Shown here one piece after another: positions 9,701 through 16,105 of a stretch of 64,000 nt of DNA. Below the pieces are notes generated by a model. That model was given only the letters and a program-made list of their open reading frames with translations, did not search any database and was not told where the DNA came from. This DNA is from JACPDI01 sp035463475 (GTDB taxonomy: Bacteria > Acidobacteriota > Vicinamibacteria > Vicinamibacterales > 2-12-FULL-66-21): contig DATHTE010000003.1 of the NCBI GenBank assembly GCA_035463475.1, positions 14,880 through 78,879 on the forward strand. Reading direction: 5' to 3'. Each line of letters opens with the position of its first letter. Position 1 is the first letter of the stretch. The translations under genes were made by a program, and so were the position numbers.

Positions 9701-10049
9701 GCTGCAGGCGTCCGCGCAGCCGCAGGCCGCCGGCGGAGGGCTCACCGCCGACGTGCAGGCGGCGATCGACGCGCTGAGAAAGTTCCGCGACGAGGAGCTC
9801 GCGCGGCCACTGCCCGGCCTGGGCTACCGCCAGTATCCGCGGCTGCGCGAGGACGCGCAGGGCCTCGCGGGCTCGATCCAGCGCGGGCTCCGGGCGCCGA
9901 ACGCCGGCGAAAAGCTGCGACTGAAAGAGCTGACGGAGCTGACCGACCAGGCCGCCTCGAAATTGAACGGCATGATCGGCGGCGAAATCGCGCGGATCAA
10001 CGAGGCGATGCGCAGCCGGCCTCGGATTTCGACGGAACCCGTGAAGTAA
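6756..10049 (+). CDS. exported Asp-box (BNR/VPS10-like) repeat protein
   Basis: A 1,097-residue secreted protein. After a signal peptide it carries about ten Asp-box motifs of the S/T-x-D-x-G-x-x-W/F type (SVDAGRHW, TTDGGKSW, SVDGGATW, SDDAGATW, SEDGGRTF, SYDAGRTW, TTDFGESW, TRDGGKTW, TSDFGKTW, SWDGGNRW) over residues ~50-740, indicating one or two multi-bladed beta-propellers of the sortilin/VPS10 or BNR glycosyl-hydrolase-like fold. The C-terminal 350 residues contain a beta-sandwich-like segment, a Pro/Gly linker (about 850-870) and a helical tail. The family is abundant in Acidobacteriota; no catalytic activity is established. A paralogue of nearly equal length lies at 43910-47197. Confidence 0.85.
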   Translation: MRTAPLALALLIAAAGPSSRAMLVAQSRTATAPQQAATSAPEVDAIKLLKWRPIGPANNAGRVSEIVGIPGDPSTFYVGAAAGGLFKTTNGGVTFTPIFDDQPNVSIGALAIAPSDQNILYVGTGEGNPRNSASFGEGMFKSVDAGRHWKQIGLADTGKIARVVIDPRNPDIVYVAALGHTWGPSEERGLFKTTDGGKSWNKILYKNDLTGCSDVAIDPTNSNIVYAGMYTHRRWPWYFESGAGETALYKSVDGGATWTRLSGPGNTHGLPKGPMDRIGVAVARSNPDVVYAISETKEEGELWRSDDAGATWRTVNRDPNINFRPFYYSDIRVDPNDPDIVYSLSGPLLKSEDGGRTFQRIANSVHGDHQALWIDPTNSRRILNGSDGGFHVSYDAGRTWDLLNNVAMTQFYHINFDMQTPYRICGGLQDNGTWCGPSQSLNGEGMRKLDWYTVGGGDGFWAVPDTARPWLVYNNLQGGVISLTDTRTGESRPINPYPAGIGSSGQWMAPQRYRFNWNAPIALSPQDPQTVYYGGNVLFKTTDFGESWEVISPDLTTNDKEKQKSSGGTIVTDNTAAEFHCTIISIAPSPLDPNIIWVGTDDGNVQVTRDGGKTWSSVAGNIKGLTPNAWIATVEASHHNAGTAYVAASHFQTNADYAPYFFKTSDFGKTWTKITGGMRARGWSHVIRDDPKNPNVLYAGTENDVYASWDGGNRWASIRNGMPAAPVRDLLVHPREHDVIVATHGRGIYILDDARPLADLSEALKTEAHLFEIRPATRFVLFNRDGNLGDREWILDSPEPGAYINLFVTQPSDAVTVTIADRAGKVVRTLRNVKVAAGVNRISWDLRHDNPVPPPRPRAGQQPPGPPGGVPPAIARRFGFGAAGPFVLPGEYTVKVKVAGRELTQAVKVALDPRVEARETELTEQLETAFTALRLVARVNQIVDRTDDLLEQLRSLHDQLRRETPRPMTTSTQEENSNGGAPLQASAQPQAAGGGLTADVQAAIDALRKFRDEELARPLPGLGYRQYPRLREDAQGLAGSIQRGLRAPNAGEKLRLKELTELTDQAASKLNGMIGGEIARINEAMRSRPRISTEPVK

Positions 10050-10055
10050 CCGCAC

Positions 10056-10098
10056 GGGTCAACAAAACGGGGACAGTCCCCGTTTTGCTGCTTGACCC
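10056..10098. repeat. perfect hairpin, GGGGACAGTCCCC family
   Basis: CAAAACGGGGA (10063-10073), loop CAG, TCCCCGTTTTG (10077-10087) is a perfect 11-bp stem. Outer arms GGGTCAA (10056-10062) and TTGACCC (10092-10098) extend it across a 4-base bulge. It starts 7 bases after the stop of the Asp-box gene and could end its transcript, but no U-tract follows. The core matches the repeat at 3238-3285. Confidence 0.65.
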
Positions 10099-10453
10099 GA
10101 GTGTCGAGTTCAATGCACGAGCCGGTTTTCGTGTGAAGATCCCAGACACTTTTTCGACACGGGGTTGTTCACCAGAACTAGGCAACCGCCTGGTTGGATT
10201 GAGTTTGCGCCGCGTGCTCGGCTGTGGTACGGCGTTCGCACAATCCGCGGGCAGCGGGGCGAGTTGGAGCCGCGTTCCCGAGCGGCGACCGAGTTCTGAA
10301 GGGAGTTCGTTCACAGCCGCCGGACGGACACCATCTCGCTCCTTCATGCCGCGTCTGCGCTCGAGGCTCGCACAGGTTCTTAGCCGCAGCCGAACCGTCC
10401 GGCTGACCGTGTAGAGCGCAGACCACCGCGTTTGCAGCCGCACGGTCGGCCAC
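10099..10453. other. intergenic stretch without a recognised gene, possible structured RNA
   Basis: About 355 bases between the Asp-box gene and a strong terminator. It contains GACACTTTTTCGACAC-type near-palindromic sequence (about 10145-10160). Open frames on both strands have no ribosome site and composition-driven protein sequence. The strong intrinsic terminator at its plus-strand end would suit a small RNA or leader transcribed on the plus strand, but no known RNA family was recognised. Confidence 0.3.
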
Positions 10454-10493
10454 GATGGCAGGCCCCCCTAGAGGGCCTGCCATCACTCTTTTT
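10454..10493 (+). terminator. strong intrinsic terminator
   Basis: GATGGCAGGCCC (10454-10465), 7-base loop, GGGCCTGCCATC (10473-10484) form a perfect 12-bp GC-rich stem, followed by ACTCTTTTT (10485-10493). This is a textbook rho-independent terminator for plus-strand transcription. No plus-strand gene ends nearby except the Asp-box gene 400 bases upstream. Confidence 0.8.
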
Positions 10494-10536
10494 GGGTCAG
10501 TTCTGAAACAGCTGGTTTAGCGGACTCGAGCGACAC
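10494..10536 (+). repeat. diverged half-copy of the GGGTCAGGTCTGG repeat
   Basis: This 43-base segment runs from GGGTCAG through TTTAGCGGAC to CGAGCGACAC and matches about 35 of 42 positions of the reverse complement of the right arm of the long palindrome at 18216-18316. No second arm is present here. It directly abuts the terminator and precedes the DUF2891 gene. Confidence 0.6.
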
Positions 10537-10595
10537 TTGCGTTGACGCTCGTCGGCGCCCGCTCCGTGTCTTCCCCGGGGCAGGTCGTGCAGAAT

Positions 10596-11702
10596 GTGCT
10601 TGTGCAAGACCTTTCGCCGCTGTTTCTGTCCCTCTTCCTGTTTGCCGCACCCGGCCAGCCCGCTCCGGCAGCCCCGGCACTCGACACTGCCTCGGTCTCC
10701 CGCTTCGCGGAACTGGCCCTCGCGTGCGTCCACAAGGAGTATCCGAACAAGATCGCGCACGTGCTATCCAGCGACGCGGACGCGCGGCCGCCGCGCGAGC
10801 TGACGCCAGCGTTTTACGGATGCTACGACTGGCACTCGTCGGTGCACGGCCACTGGCTCCTCGCGCGGGTCGCCCGGTTGCACCCGGACGCGCCATTTGC
10901 CGCGCGGGCACGCGAGGCGCTCGCCAGGAGCCTCACTGACGCCAACATCGCCGGCGAGGTGCGCTACCTCCGGGGCGCCGGCCGCGTGTCGTTCGAGCGG
11001 CCGTACGGGCTCGCCTGGCTGTTGCAGCTCGGCACCGAATTACGGGAGTGGAACGATCCCCAGGCACGCACGTGGGTGGCGGCGCTCGCGCCGCTCGAGC
11101 AGGAGGCCGTGGCGCGCGTCAACGACTGGCTGCCGAAGCTCACCGCGCCGATCCGCATCGGCGAGCACTCGCAGACTGCGTTGTCGTTCGGACTGATGCT
11201 CGACTGGGCGCGTGCCACCGGCGAGCGCCAGCTCGCGTCGCTGCTTGCGACGCGCTCGCGCGATTTCTACTTCAAGGATCGCGGCTGCCCGCTCTCGTAC
11301 GAGCCCTCGGGCGAGGACTTTCTCTCGCCATGCCTGGCAGAGGCGGATCTCATGCGGCGCGTGCTCGAGCCGCGAGAGTTCGCCGTGTGGCTCGGCACGT
11401 TCCTGCCGTCCCTATCGGTCGACGGTCGGGGCGACTGGCTCGTTCCGGGCATCGTCACCGACCCGACCGACCCCAAGCTCGGGCACCTCGATGGCCTGAA
11501 TCTCTCGCGCGCATGGATGCTCGAAGGGATTGCGCACGGCCTTCCGGAAGGCGATCGACGCCGCCGGTCACTGGAAGCGGCCGCGAAGATCCACCGCGAT
11601 GCAGGGCTGAAAAACGTGACCGGCGAGCGCTACGAAGGTGGGCACTGGCTCGGCACGTTCGCCGTGTACCTCGTCACGCGCCGCGGACTCGACGCCCGCT
11701 GA
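10596..11702 (+). CDS. DUF2891 family protein
   Basis: The body from about residue 40 onward matches the DUF2891 family: CYDWHSSVHGHW near the start, RVSFERPYGLAWLLQL, and C-terminal GGHWLGTFAVYL. The fold is an alpha/alpha barrel-like helical protein of unknown enzymatic role. The start is uncertain: GTG at 10596 gives 368 residues with a hydrophobic N-terminus (LFLSLFLFAAPG); GTG at 10602 or TTG at 10542 are alternatives, and none has a good ribosome site. A signal peptide is likely but lacks a strong positive charge in the chosen form. Confidence 0.75.
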   Translation: MLVQDLSPLFLSLFLFAAPGQPAPAAPALDTASVSRFAELALACVHKEYPNKIAHVLSSDADARPPRELTPAFYGCYDWHSSVHGHWLLARVARLHPDAPFAARAREALARSLTDANIAGEVRYLRGAGRVSFERPYGLAWLLQLGTELREWNDPQARTWVAALAPLEQEAVARVNDWLPKLTAPIRIGEHSQTALSFGLMLDWARATGERQLASLLATRSRDFYFKDRGCPLSYEPSGEDFLSPCLAEADLMRRVLEPREFAVWLGTFLPSLSVDGRGDWLVPGIVTDPTDPKLGHLDGLNLSRAWMLEGIAHGLPEGDRRRRSLEAAAKIHRDAGLKNVTGERYEGGHWLGTFAVYLVTRRGLDAR

Positions 11703-11732
11703 CGCCTGACGCCTGCTGACGCCTGAAGCCTG

Positions 11733-12155
11733 CTAGGCCGGCTTCACCTTCAGCACGCCTGCCCGGACCAGGACCCCGGAGAAGTCGAACACGTGCCGCG
11801 CGGAGACTATCCCCTCTTCTCCGAACAGGTACTCGGCTGCCCCGTTGACGGTCACGCGCGTGCCCGGCTTCACCTCGCCGAAGAACGGGCCTGCCGCGAT
11901 GCCGTCGAAGGTCCACAGGAACGACGCGCGCGGCGGATCGACGAGGGCGACTTCCCAGGACAGCAGGAAATCAGGAAACGCGGTGTACCAGTAGCGATAC
12001 ACGTCGCGGATGGCGTCGCGGCCGCGGACCACGCCGACGGCCGGGCTCTCGAACGTGCCGTCCTGGGCGTGCGCGGACGCCAGCGCCTCGACATCGCGCC
12101 GGGCGAATGCCGCCTTGTGCTCGGACAGCCGCTCTTCGATAGCCGTTCGCGTCAT
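11733..12155 (-). CDS. SnoaL-like / NTF2-fold protein
   Basis: A 140-residue single-domain protein with the cone-shaped NTF2-like pattern of the SnoaL polyketide-cyclase/ester-cyclase family: an N-terminal helix (EERLSEHKAAFARRDVEALAS), DGTFESP, GRDAIRDVYRYWYTAFPDF, and a C-terminal beta-sheet ending VRAGVLKVKPA. Members of this family bind or transform small hydrophobic molecules; the substrate is not inferable. It lies 10 bp downstream of the receiver-HATPase gene on the same strand and is probably cotranscribed. Three CTGACGCCTG-like short tandem words lie just past its stop. Confidence 0.75.
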   Translation of the reverse strand: MTRTAIEERLSEHKAAFARRDVEALASAHAQDGTFESPAVGVVRGRDAIRDVYRYWYTAFPDFLLSWEVALVDPPRASFLWTFDGIAAGPFFGEVKPGTRVTVNGAAEYLFGEEGIVSARHVFDFSGVLVRAGVLKVKPA

Positions 12156-12165
12156 CTGGCGTGCC

Positions 12166-13020
12166 TCAGAGATACTTCACGAAGATTACTTCGTTCCGCG
12201 ACTCGTTGTAGATCAGCTCGTCCACCAGCGACCGGGTGATGGCCAGGCCCAGCCCGCCAGGGCGCATGCCCTGCGCTTCGCGGACCAGGGCGTGCTCGAA
12301 CGGCTTGTCGGGCGGGTTGTTTGTCGCGGCGTGCGCGAGCCGCTCGATATCGAACCCCTCGCCAGGATCCGCGATCCGGTAGAGGAGCATGCGCTTCGCG
12401 CGGATGCACGAGATGCGGACCTTGCGATTCGGATCGAGCTTCCCTCCCCACTCCACCGCGTTGCTCAGCAACTCGCGGAACGCGTGGCCTACCGACTCCC
12501 GGATGTCTTCGGGGAGGTCCGCCTCGAGCTGCATGACGAAGGACTGGATGCGCTCGGCGACGGCGAGGGAACAGGGAGCGACGACCTCCAGCCAATCCGG
12601 CCGCGCGGAGATCACCTCGATTGGCAGCGTGGCGGTGGCGGGCGCGGCCAGCGCGTCCTCGACGACTTCGACGATCGTCGCGGGAGGGAACGGCTTCTTC
12701 AGATAGCGATACGCCTGGCCGCGGACCGCCCGCAGCAGCGTCTCGGGCGCGTCGTCAGCGGTCATCATCACGACGCGCGGGAAATGCTCGAGCCCGCGCG
12801 CCTGCGCCAGAACCTCGAGCCCGGTCAGGCCCGGAAGGATGACGTCGAGCAGCACGAGATCAACGCGGCGGGCACGCAATGCCTCGAGCGCCGAGGGGCC
12901 GTCGGCGGCCTGCTCCACGGCGTATCCCGCGGCGCCAAGCAGGCCGGCCATCGCGACCCGCAGCGCGCGGTCGTCGTCGACGATCAGGATCCGGCAGTTG
13001 GCCGACGGATCGGCTGGCAC
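12166..13020 (-). CDS. response regulator fused to an anti-sigma-type HATPase
   Basis: A 284-residue cytoplasmic signalling protein. Residues ~9-125 are a receiver with acidic triplet Asp15-17, phosphoacceptor Asp59 (LVLLDVILPG) and Lys109-Pro110. The C-terminal ~140 residues are a GHKL ATPase of the SpoIIAB/RsbW kind: HAFRELLSNAVEWGG (N-box), DPGEGFD and GGLGLAIT (G boxes). The start is GTG at 13020, preceded by GAGGAG; the reading frame continues far upstream antisense to the kinase gene and is not used. It is divergent, 87 bp apart, from the hybrid histidine kinase at 13108, its likely partner. Confidence 0.88.
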   Translation of the reverse strand: MPADPSANCRILIVDDDRALRVAMAGLLGAAGYAVEQAADGPSALEALRARRVDLVLLDVILPGLTGLEVLAQARGLEHFPRVVMMTADDAPETLLRAVRGQAYRYLKKPFPPATIVEVVEDALAAPATATLPIEVISARPDWLEVVAPCSLAVAERIQSFVMQLEADLPEDIRESVGHAFRELLSNAVEWGGKLDPNRKVRISCIRAKRMLLYRIADPGEGFDIERLAHAATNNPPDKPFEHALVREAQGMRPGGLGLAITRSLVDELIYNESRNEVIFVKYL

Positions 13021-13107
13021 GCGCGCCTCCTCGCAGGAGGGTGTAGTGTAATGCCGCCGGGGCGGGCGGGAGCATTCTTGTCGCGCCACCCCCGACGGAG
13101 TGCAGAA

Positions 13108-16089
13108 ATGGCGGAACCGGCGCACCGACGCGTGGTGTACGAAACCGTCTGCGCCCTGGCCGAGTCCGACACGCTGGCGCACGCGGCGCCGCGCGTGCTC
13201 CGGGTGGTCTGCGAAGAGCTGCGCTGGGACTTCGGCGCCGTCTGGGAGCGCGACGCGGCGCGCCCCGCGCTCCGGTGCGTGGCCATCTGGCCCGAGCCTC
13301 CTCCCGTGCCGGACGAGTTCGCCGCCCTGACGCGGTCGATGGTGTTTACGCGCGGCATCGGGCTTCCCGGCCGCGTGTGGTCCGACCCGCGTCCCACCTG
13401 GATTCCCGACGTCCCGCACGACGAGAACTTCCCGCGGGCACCCGCGGCCGAGCGCGTCGGACTGCACGCCGGCCTCGGCCTCCCCATCCTCCGCAAGGGC
13501 GAAGTGCTGGGTGTGATCGAGGTCTTCAGCCGCGAGGTCCGGCAGCCCGATCCCGATCTTCTCCGGACGCTGACCATGGTCGCCGCGCAGGTCGCCGTGT
13601 TCGCGGACCGGAACTGGGCCGCCGAGGAGCTCGAACGGTTCTTCACGCTGTCGCTCGACCTGCTCTGCGTGGCCAACTTCGAAGGCTATTTCCTGCGCGT
13701 CAACCCGACGTGGCAGCGGCTGCTCGGCTGGACGAACGAAGAGCTGCAGGTCTCGCCGTTCCTCGACTTCGTCCATCCGGACGATCGCGGGGCGACGACG
13801 GAGGCGATGGCGGGCCTGACGCGGGGCGTCCGCGTCTTCGCGTTCGAAAACCGGTACCGCGCGCGAGACGGGTCGTACAAGTGGCTGCAGTGGACCTCGA
13901 CGCCGTACACCGACGAGGGGCTGATCTACGCCGCCGCGCGCGACGTGACCGAGCGCCGGCTCGCGGAGGAAGCGCTCGCGCAGGCCAAGCGGCGGGCCGA
14001 GGAGGCGACGATCGCGAAGGGCGAGTTCCTCGCCAACATGAGCCACGAGATCCGCACGCCGATGAACGCGATCATCGGCATGACCGATCTGGCGCTTGCG
14101 ACGAACCTCACCACGCAGCAGCGCGACCACATCACCACGGTGAAGGCGTCGGCCGAGGCGCTGCTGACGATCGTCAATGACATCCTCGACGTGTCGAAGG
14201 TCGAAGCTCGCCGTCTCGTCCTCGATCGCGTGCCGTTCAACGTTCGCGACGTCGTCGAGGACGCCGTGCGCCTGCTGGCGCCGCGCGCGCACGAGAAGAA
14301 CCTCGAGCTGGCGTGCCACATCCGGCCGGACGTGCCCGACCTGGCCGTGGGCGATCGCGGTCGGCTGCGCCAGGTGATCGTCAATCTCGTGGGGAACGCG
14401 ATCAAGTTCACCGACGAAGGCGAGGTGGTGGTGGACGTCGCCGCCGATCGGGTTGACGAGGAGGAAACGGCGCTGCGCTTCGTCGTCTCGGACACGGGAA
14501 TCGGCATCTCGCCGGAGAAGCAGTGGCAGGTGTTCGGCCCCTTCGTGCAGGCGGACACCTCGACAACGCGGCGGTTCGGCGGCACGGGGCTGGGACTCAC
14601 GATCTCCGCGCAGCTGGTCGAGCTGATGGGAGGGCGCATCTGGATCGAGAGCGAGCCGGGCGCCGGCAGCCGTTTTCATTTCGTCGCGCATTTCGGCACG
14701 CACGCGCCGTCGGGCGAGCTGCACCAGGAGCCGGCCGCGCTCGACGGCCTGCGCGTGCTGGTGGTGGACGACAACGCGACGAGCCGCGAGATCCTGGTTG
14801 AGATGCTGAGCGGCTGGCGCATGCAGCCCGCGGCGTTTGCGGAGGGCACGGCGGCGCTCGATGCGCTGTACCGCGCCGTGGACGCGGGACGCCCGTTTCG
14901 CGTGGTCATTGCGGACGCGACGATGCCGGGACCTGATGGGTACGCGTTGGCGGAGCAGTTCAGGCGCGATCCCCGAATAGCGGACGTCCGGGTCGTCGTG
15001 CTTGCGTCATCCGGGACGGCGCAGGCGGGGCGCGCGGCAACCGAGGGGACGGGGCATGCCGATGTGGAACTGACGAAACCGGTCAAGCAATCCGACCTGC
15101 TCAATGCGATTGCGGCACTGGTCACCACTGCCGGCGTGCCGGAGCGACGCGCCGCCGCGGCGCTCGTCCCGCTGGCGGCACAGCAATCGGGCGAGCAGGC
15201 GGCTGCCGGCGGGCACGAGCATGCGGCCCCGCGGCCTGCGGGTGCGCCCGTTCGCGTGCTGGTGGCCGAGGACAACGCGACGAACCAGAAACTGGTGGCC
15301 ACGCTGCTGGGGCAGCGCGGCCACGAGGTCTCGATCGTCTCGAACGGGCGTGAGGCGGTAGCGCGTGCACGTGAGCAGCCGTTCGACATCATTCTCATGG
15401 ACGTGCAGATGCCCGTGATGGGCGGCCTCGAAGCGACCGCCGCAATCCGCGTTGACGAGCGGGCGCGCGGCGTTCGTACTCCGATCGTCGCGTTGACGGC
15501 GCACGCGATGGCAGGCGATCGGGAACGCTGTCTCGAGGCGGGCATGGACGGCTACCTGTCCAAGCCCCTCAGGCCGGACGAACTGATGGCGGCGATCGAT
15601 GCGTTCGCGGCGCCCGCGGCGCAGGCGCCGCCCGGGACGACAGCAGGCGAAGGGCGCGCCGGCGCGGCAGCTGCAGAGGGCGCGCCGAAGCACGGTACGG
15701 GCACGACGACGGCGACGGCGACCGCGGGAGTGGCCGTCGCGCGGCCACTCGACGCGGCGACGCTCGTGGCGGAGTTTGGCGGCAACCGCGCGCTGCTTGC
15801 CGAGGTGATCGACGTCTTCCTGGAGGATGCGCCGCGCCTCGTCGGCCGCATGAAGGAGGCCGCGGCGACGCGCGATGCAGCGGCGCTCGGGGCCGCCGCG
15901 CACGCGATGAAGGGATCGGTCGGCCTGTTCTCCCGCGGGGGCGCCTACCAGGGCGCCTCCCGCCTCTCGCAGGCCGCGCGCGCCGGCGATCTGTCCGACA
16001 TTGACGCGGCCTGCGGCGAGGTTGACCGTGAAGTGCGGCGACTGATCGACGCGCTGAAGGAGTTCCGGCGTGCACCAGGTGAAGCGTGA
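13108..16089 (+). CDS. hybrid histidine kinase: GAF-PAS-HisKA-HATPase-REC-REC-Hpt
   Basis: A 993-residue soluble multidomain kinase without membrane segments. Domains in order: GAF (about 20-170), PAS with PAC tail (about 178-290), HisKA with phosphoacceptor His313 (MSHEIRTPMN), HATPase_c with N-box (NLVGNAIKF, ~426), DTGIGIS (~462) and GGTGLGL (~491), a first receiver (~548-665, Asp603 in IADATMPG), a second receiver (~715-835, Asp765 in LMDVQMP), an Ala/Thr-rich linker, and a C-terminal Hpt with His932 (AHAMKGSVGLF). All phosphorelay residues are present. The ATG at 13108 is preceded by CGGAG; the frame is open well upstream but without domain content. Divergent from the receiver-HATPase gene. 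Confidence 0.92.
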   Translation: MAEPAHRRVVYETVCALAESDTLAHAAPRVLRVVCEELRWDFGAVWERDAARPALRCVAIWPEPPPVPDEFAALTRSMVFTRGIGLPGRVWSDPRPTWIPDVPHDENFPRAPAAERVGLHAGLGLPILRKGEVLGVIEVFSREVRQPDPDLLRTLTMVAAQVAVFADRNWAAEELERFFTLSLDLLCVANFEGYFLRVNPTWQRLLGWTNEELQVSPFLDFVHPDDRGATTEAMAGLTRGVRVFAFENRYRARDGSYKWLQWTSTPYTDEGLIYAAARDVTERRLAEEALAQAKRRAEEATIAKGEFLANMSHEIRTPMNAIIGMTDLALATNLTTQQRDHITTVKASAEALLTIVNDILDVSKVEARRLVLDRVPFNVRDVVEDAVRLLAPRAHEKNLELACHIRPDVPDLAVGDRGRLRQVIVNLVGNAIKFTDEGEVVVDVAADRVDEEETALRFVVSDTGIGISPEKQWQVFGPFVQADTSTTRRFGGTGLGLTISAQLVELMGGRIWIESEPGAGSRFHFVAHFGTHAPSGELHQEPAALDGLRVLVVDDNATSREILVEMLSGWRMQPAAFAEGTAALDALYRAVDAGRPFRVVIADATMPGPDGYALAEQFRRDPRIADVRVVVLASSGTAQAGRAATEGTGHADVELTKPVKQSDLLNAIAALVTTAGVPERRAAAALVPLAAQQSGEQAAAGGHEHAAPRPAGAPVRVLVAEDNATNQKLVATLLGQRGHEVSIVSNGREAVARAREQPFDIILMDVQMPVMGGLEATAAIRVDERARGVRTPIVALTAHAMAGDRERCLEAGMDGYLSKPLRPDELMAAIDAFAAPAAQAPPGTTAGEGRAGAAAAEGAPKHGTGTTTATATAGVAVARPLDAATLVAEFGGNRALLAEVIDVFLEDAPRLVGRMKEAAATRDAAALGAAAHAMKGSVGLFSRGGAYQGASRLSQAARAGDLSDIDAACGEVDREVRRLIDALKEFRRAPGEA

Positions 16090-16091
16090 AT

Positions 16092-16104
16092 GGGGTCTGA
16101 TCCC
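16092..16104. repeat. short GGGGTCTGATCCC palindromic word
   Basis: An imperfect palindrome in the 16-base gap between two convergent genes. It resembles the GGGGTCAG-type repeats found elsewhere in the window; too short to be sure. Confidence 0.3.
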
Positions 16105-16105
16105 G

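Noticed and set aside
7782..10055. A 757-codon minus-strand open frame inside the Asp-box gene
   Set aside because: Shadow of the real gene; no ribosome site or domain motif.
10085..10414. A 109-codon plus-strand frame before the terminator
   Set aside because: No ribosome site, begins inside a repeat hairpin and has no family resemblance; kept as non-coding.
12010..13107. Upstream extension of the hybrid kinase frame
   Set aside because: It is antisense to the receiver-HATPase and SnoaL-like genes and carries no domain.
13021..14724. Upstream extension of the receiver-HATPase frame, antisense to the kinase
   Set aside because: The receiver domain starts just after the GTG at 13020, which has a ribosome site; the extension is composition-driven.
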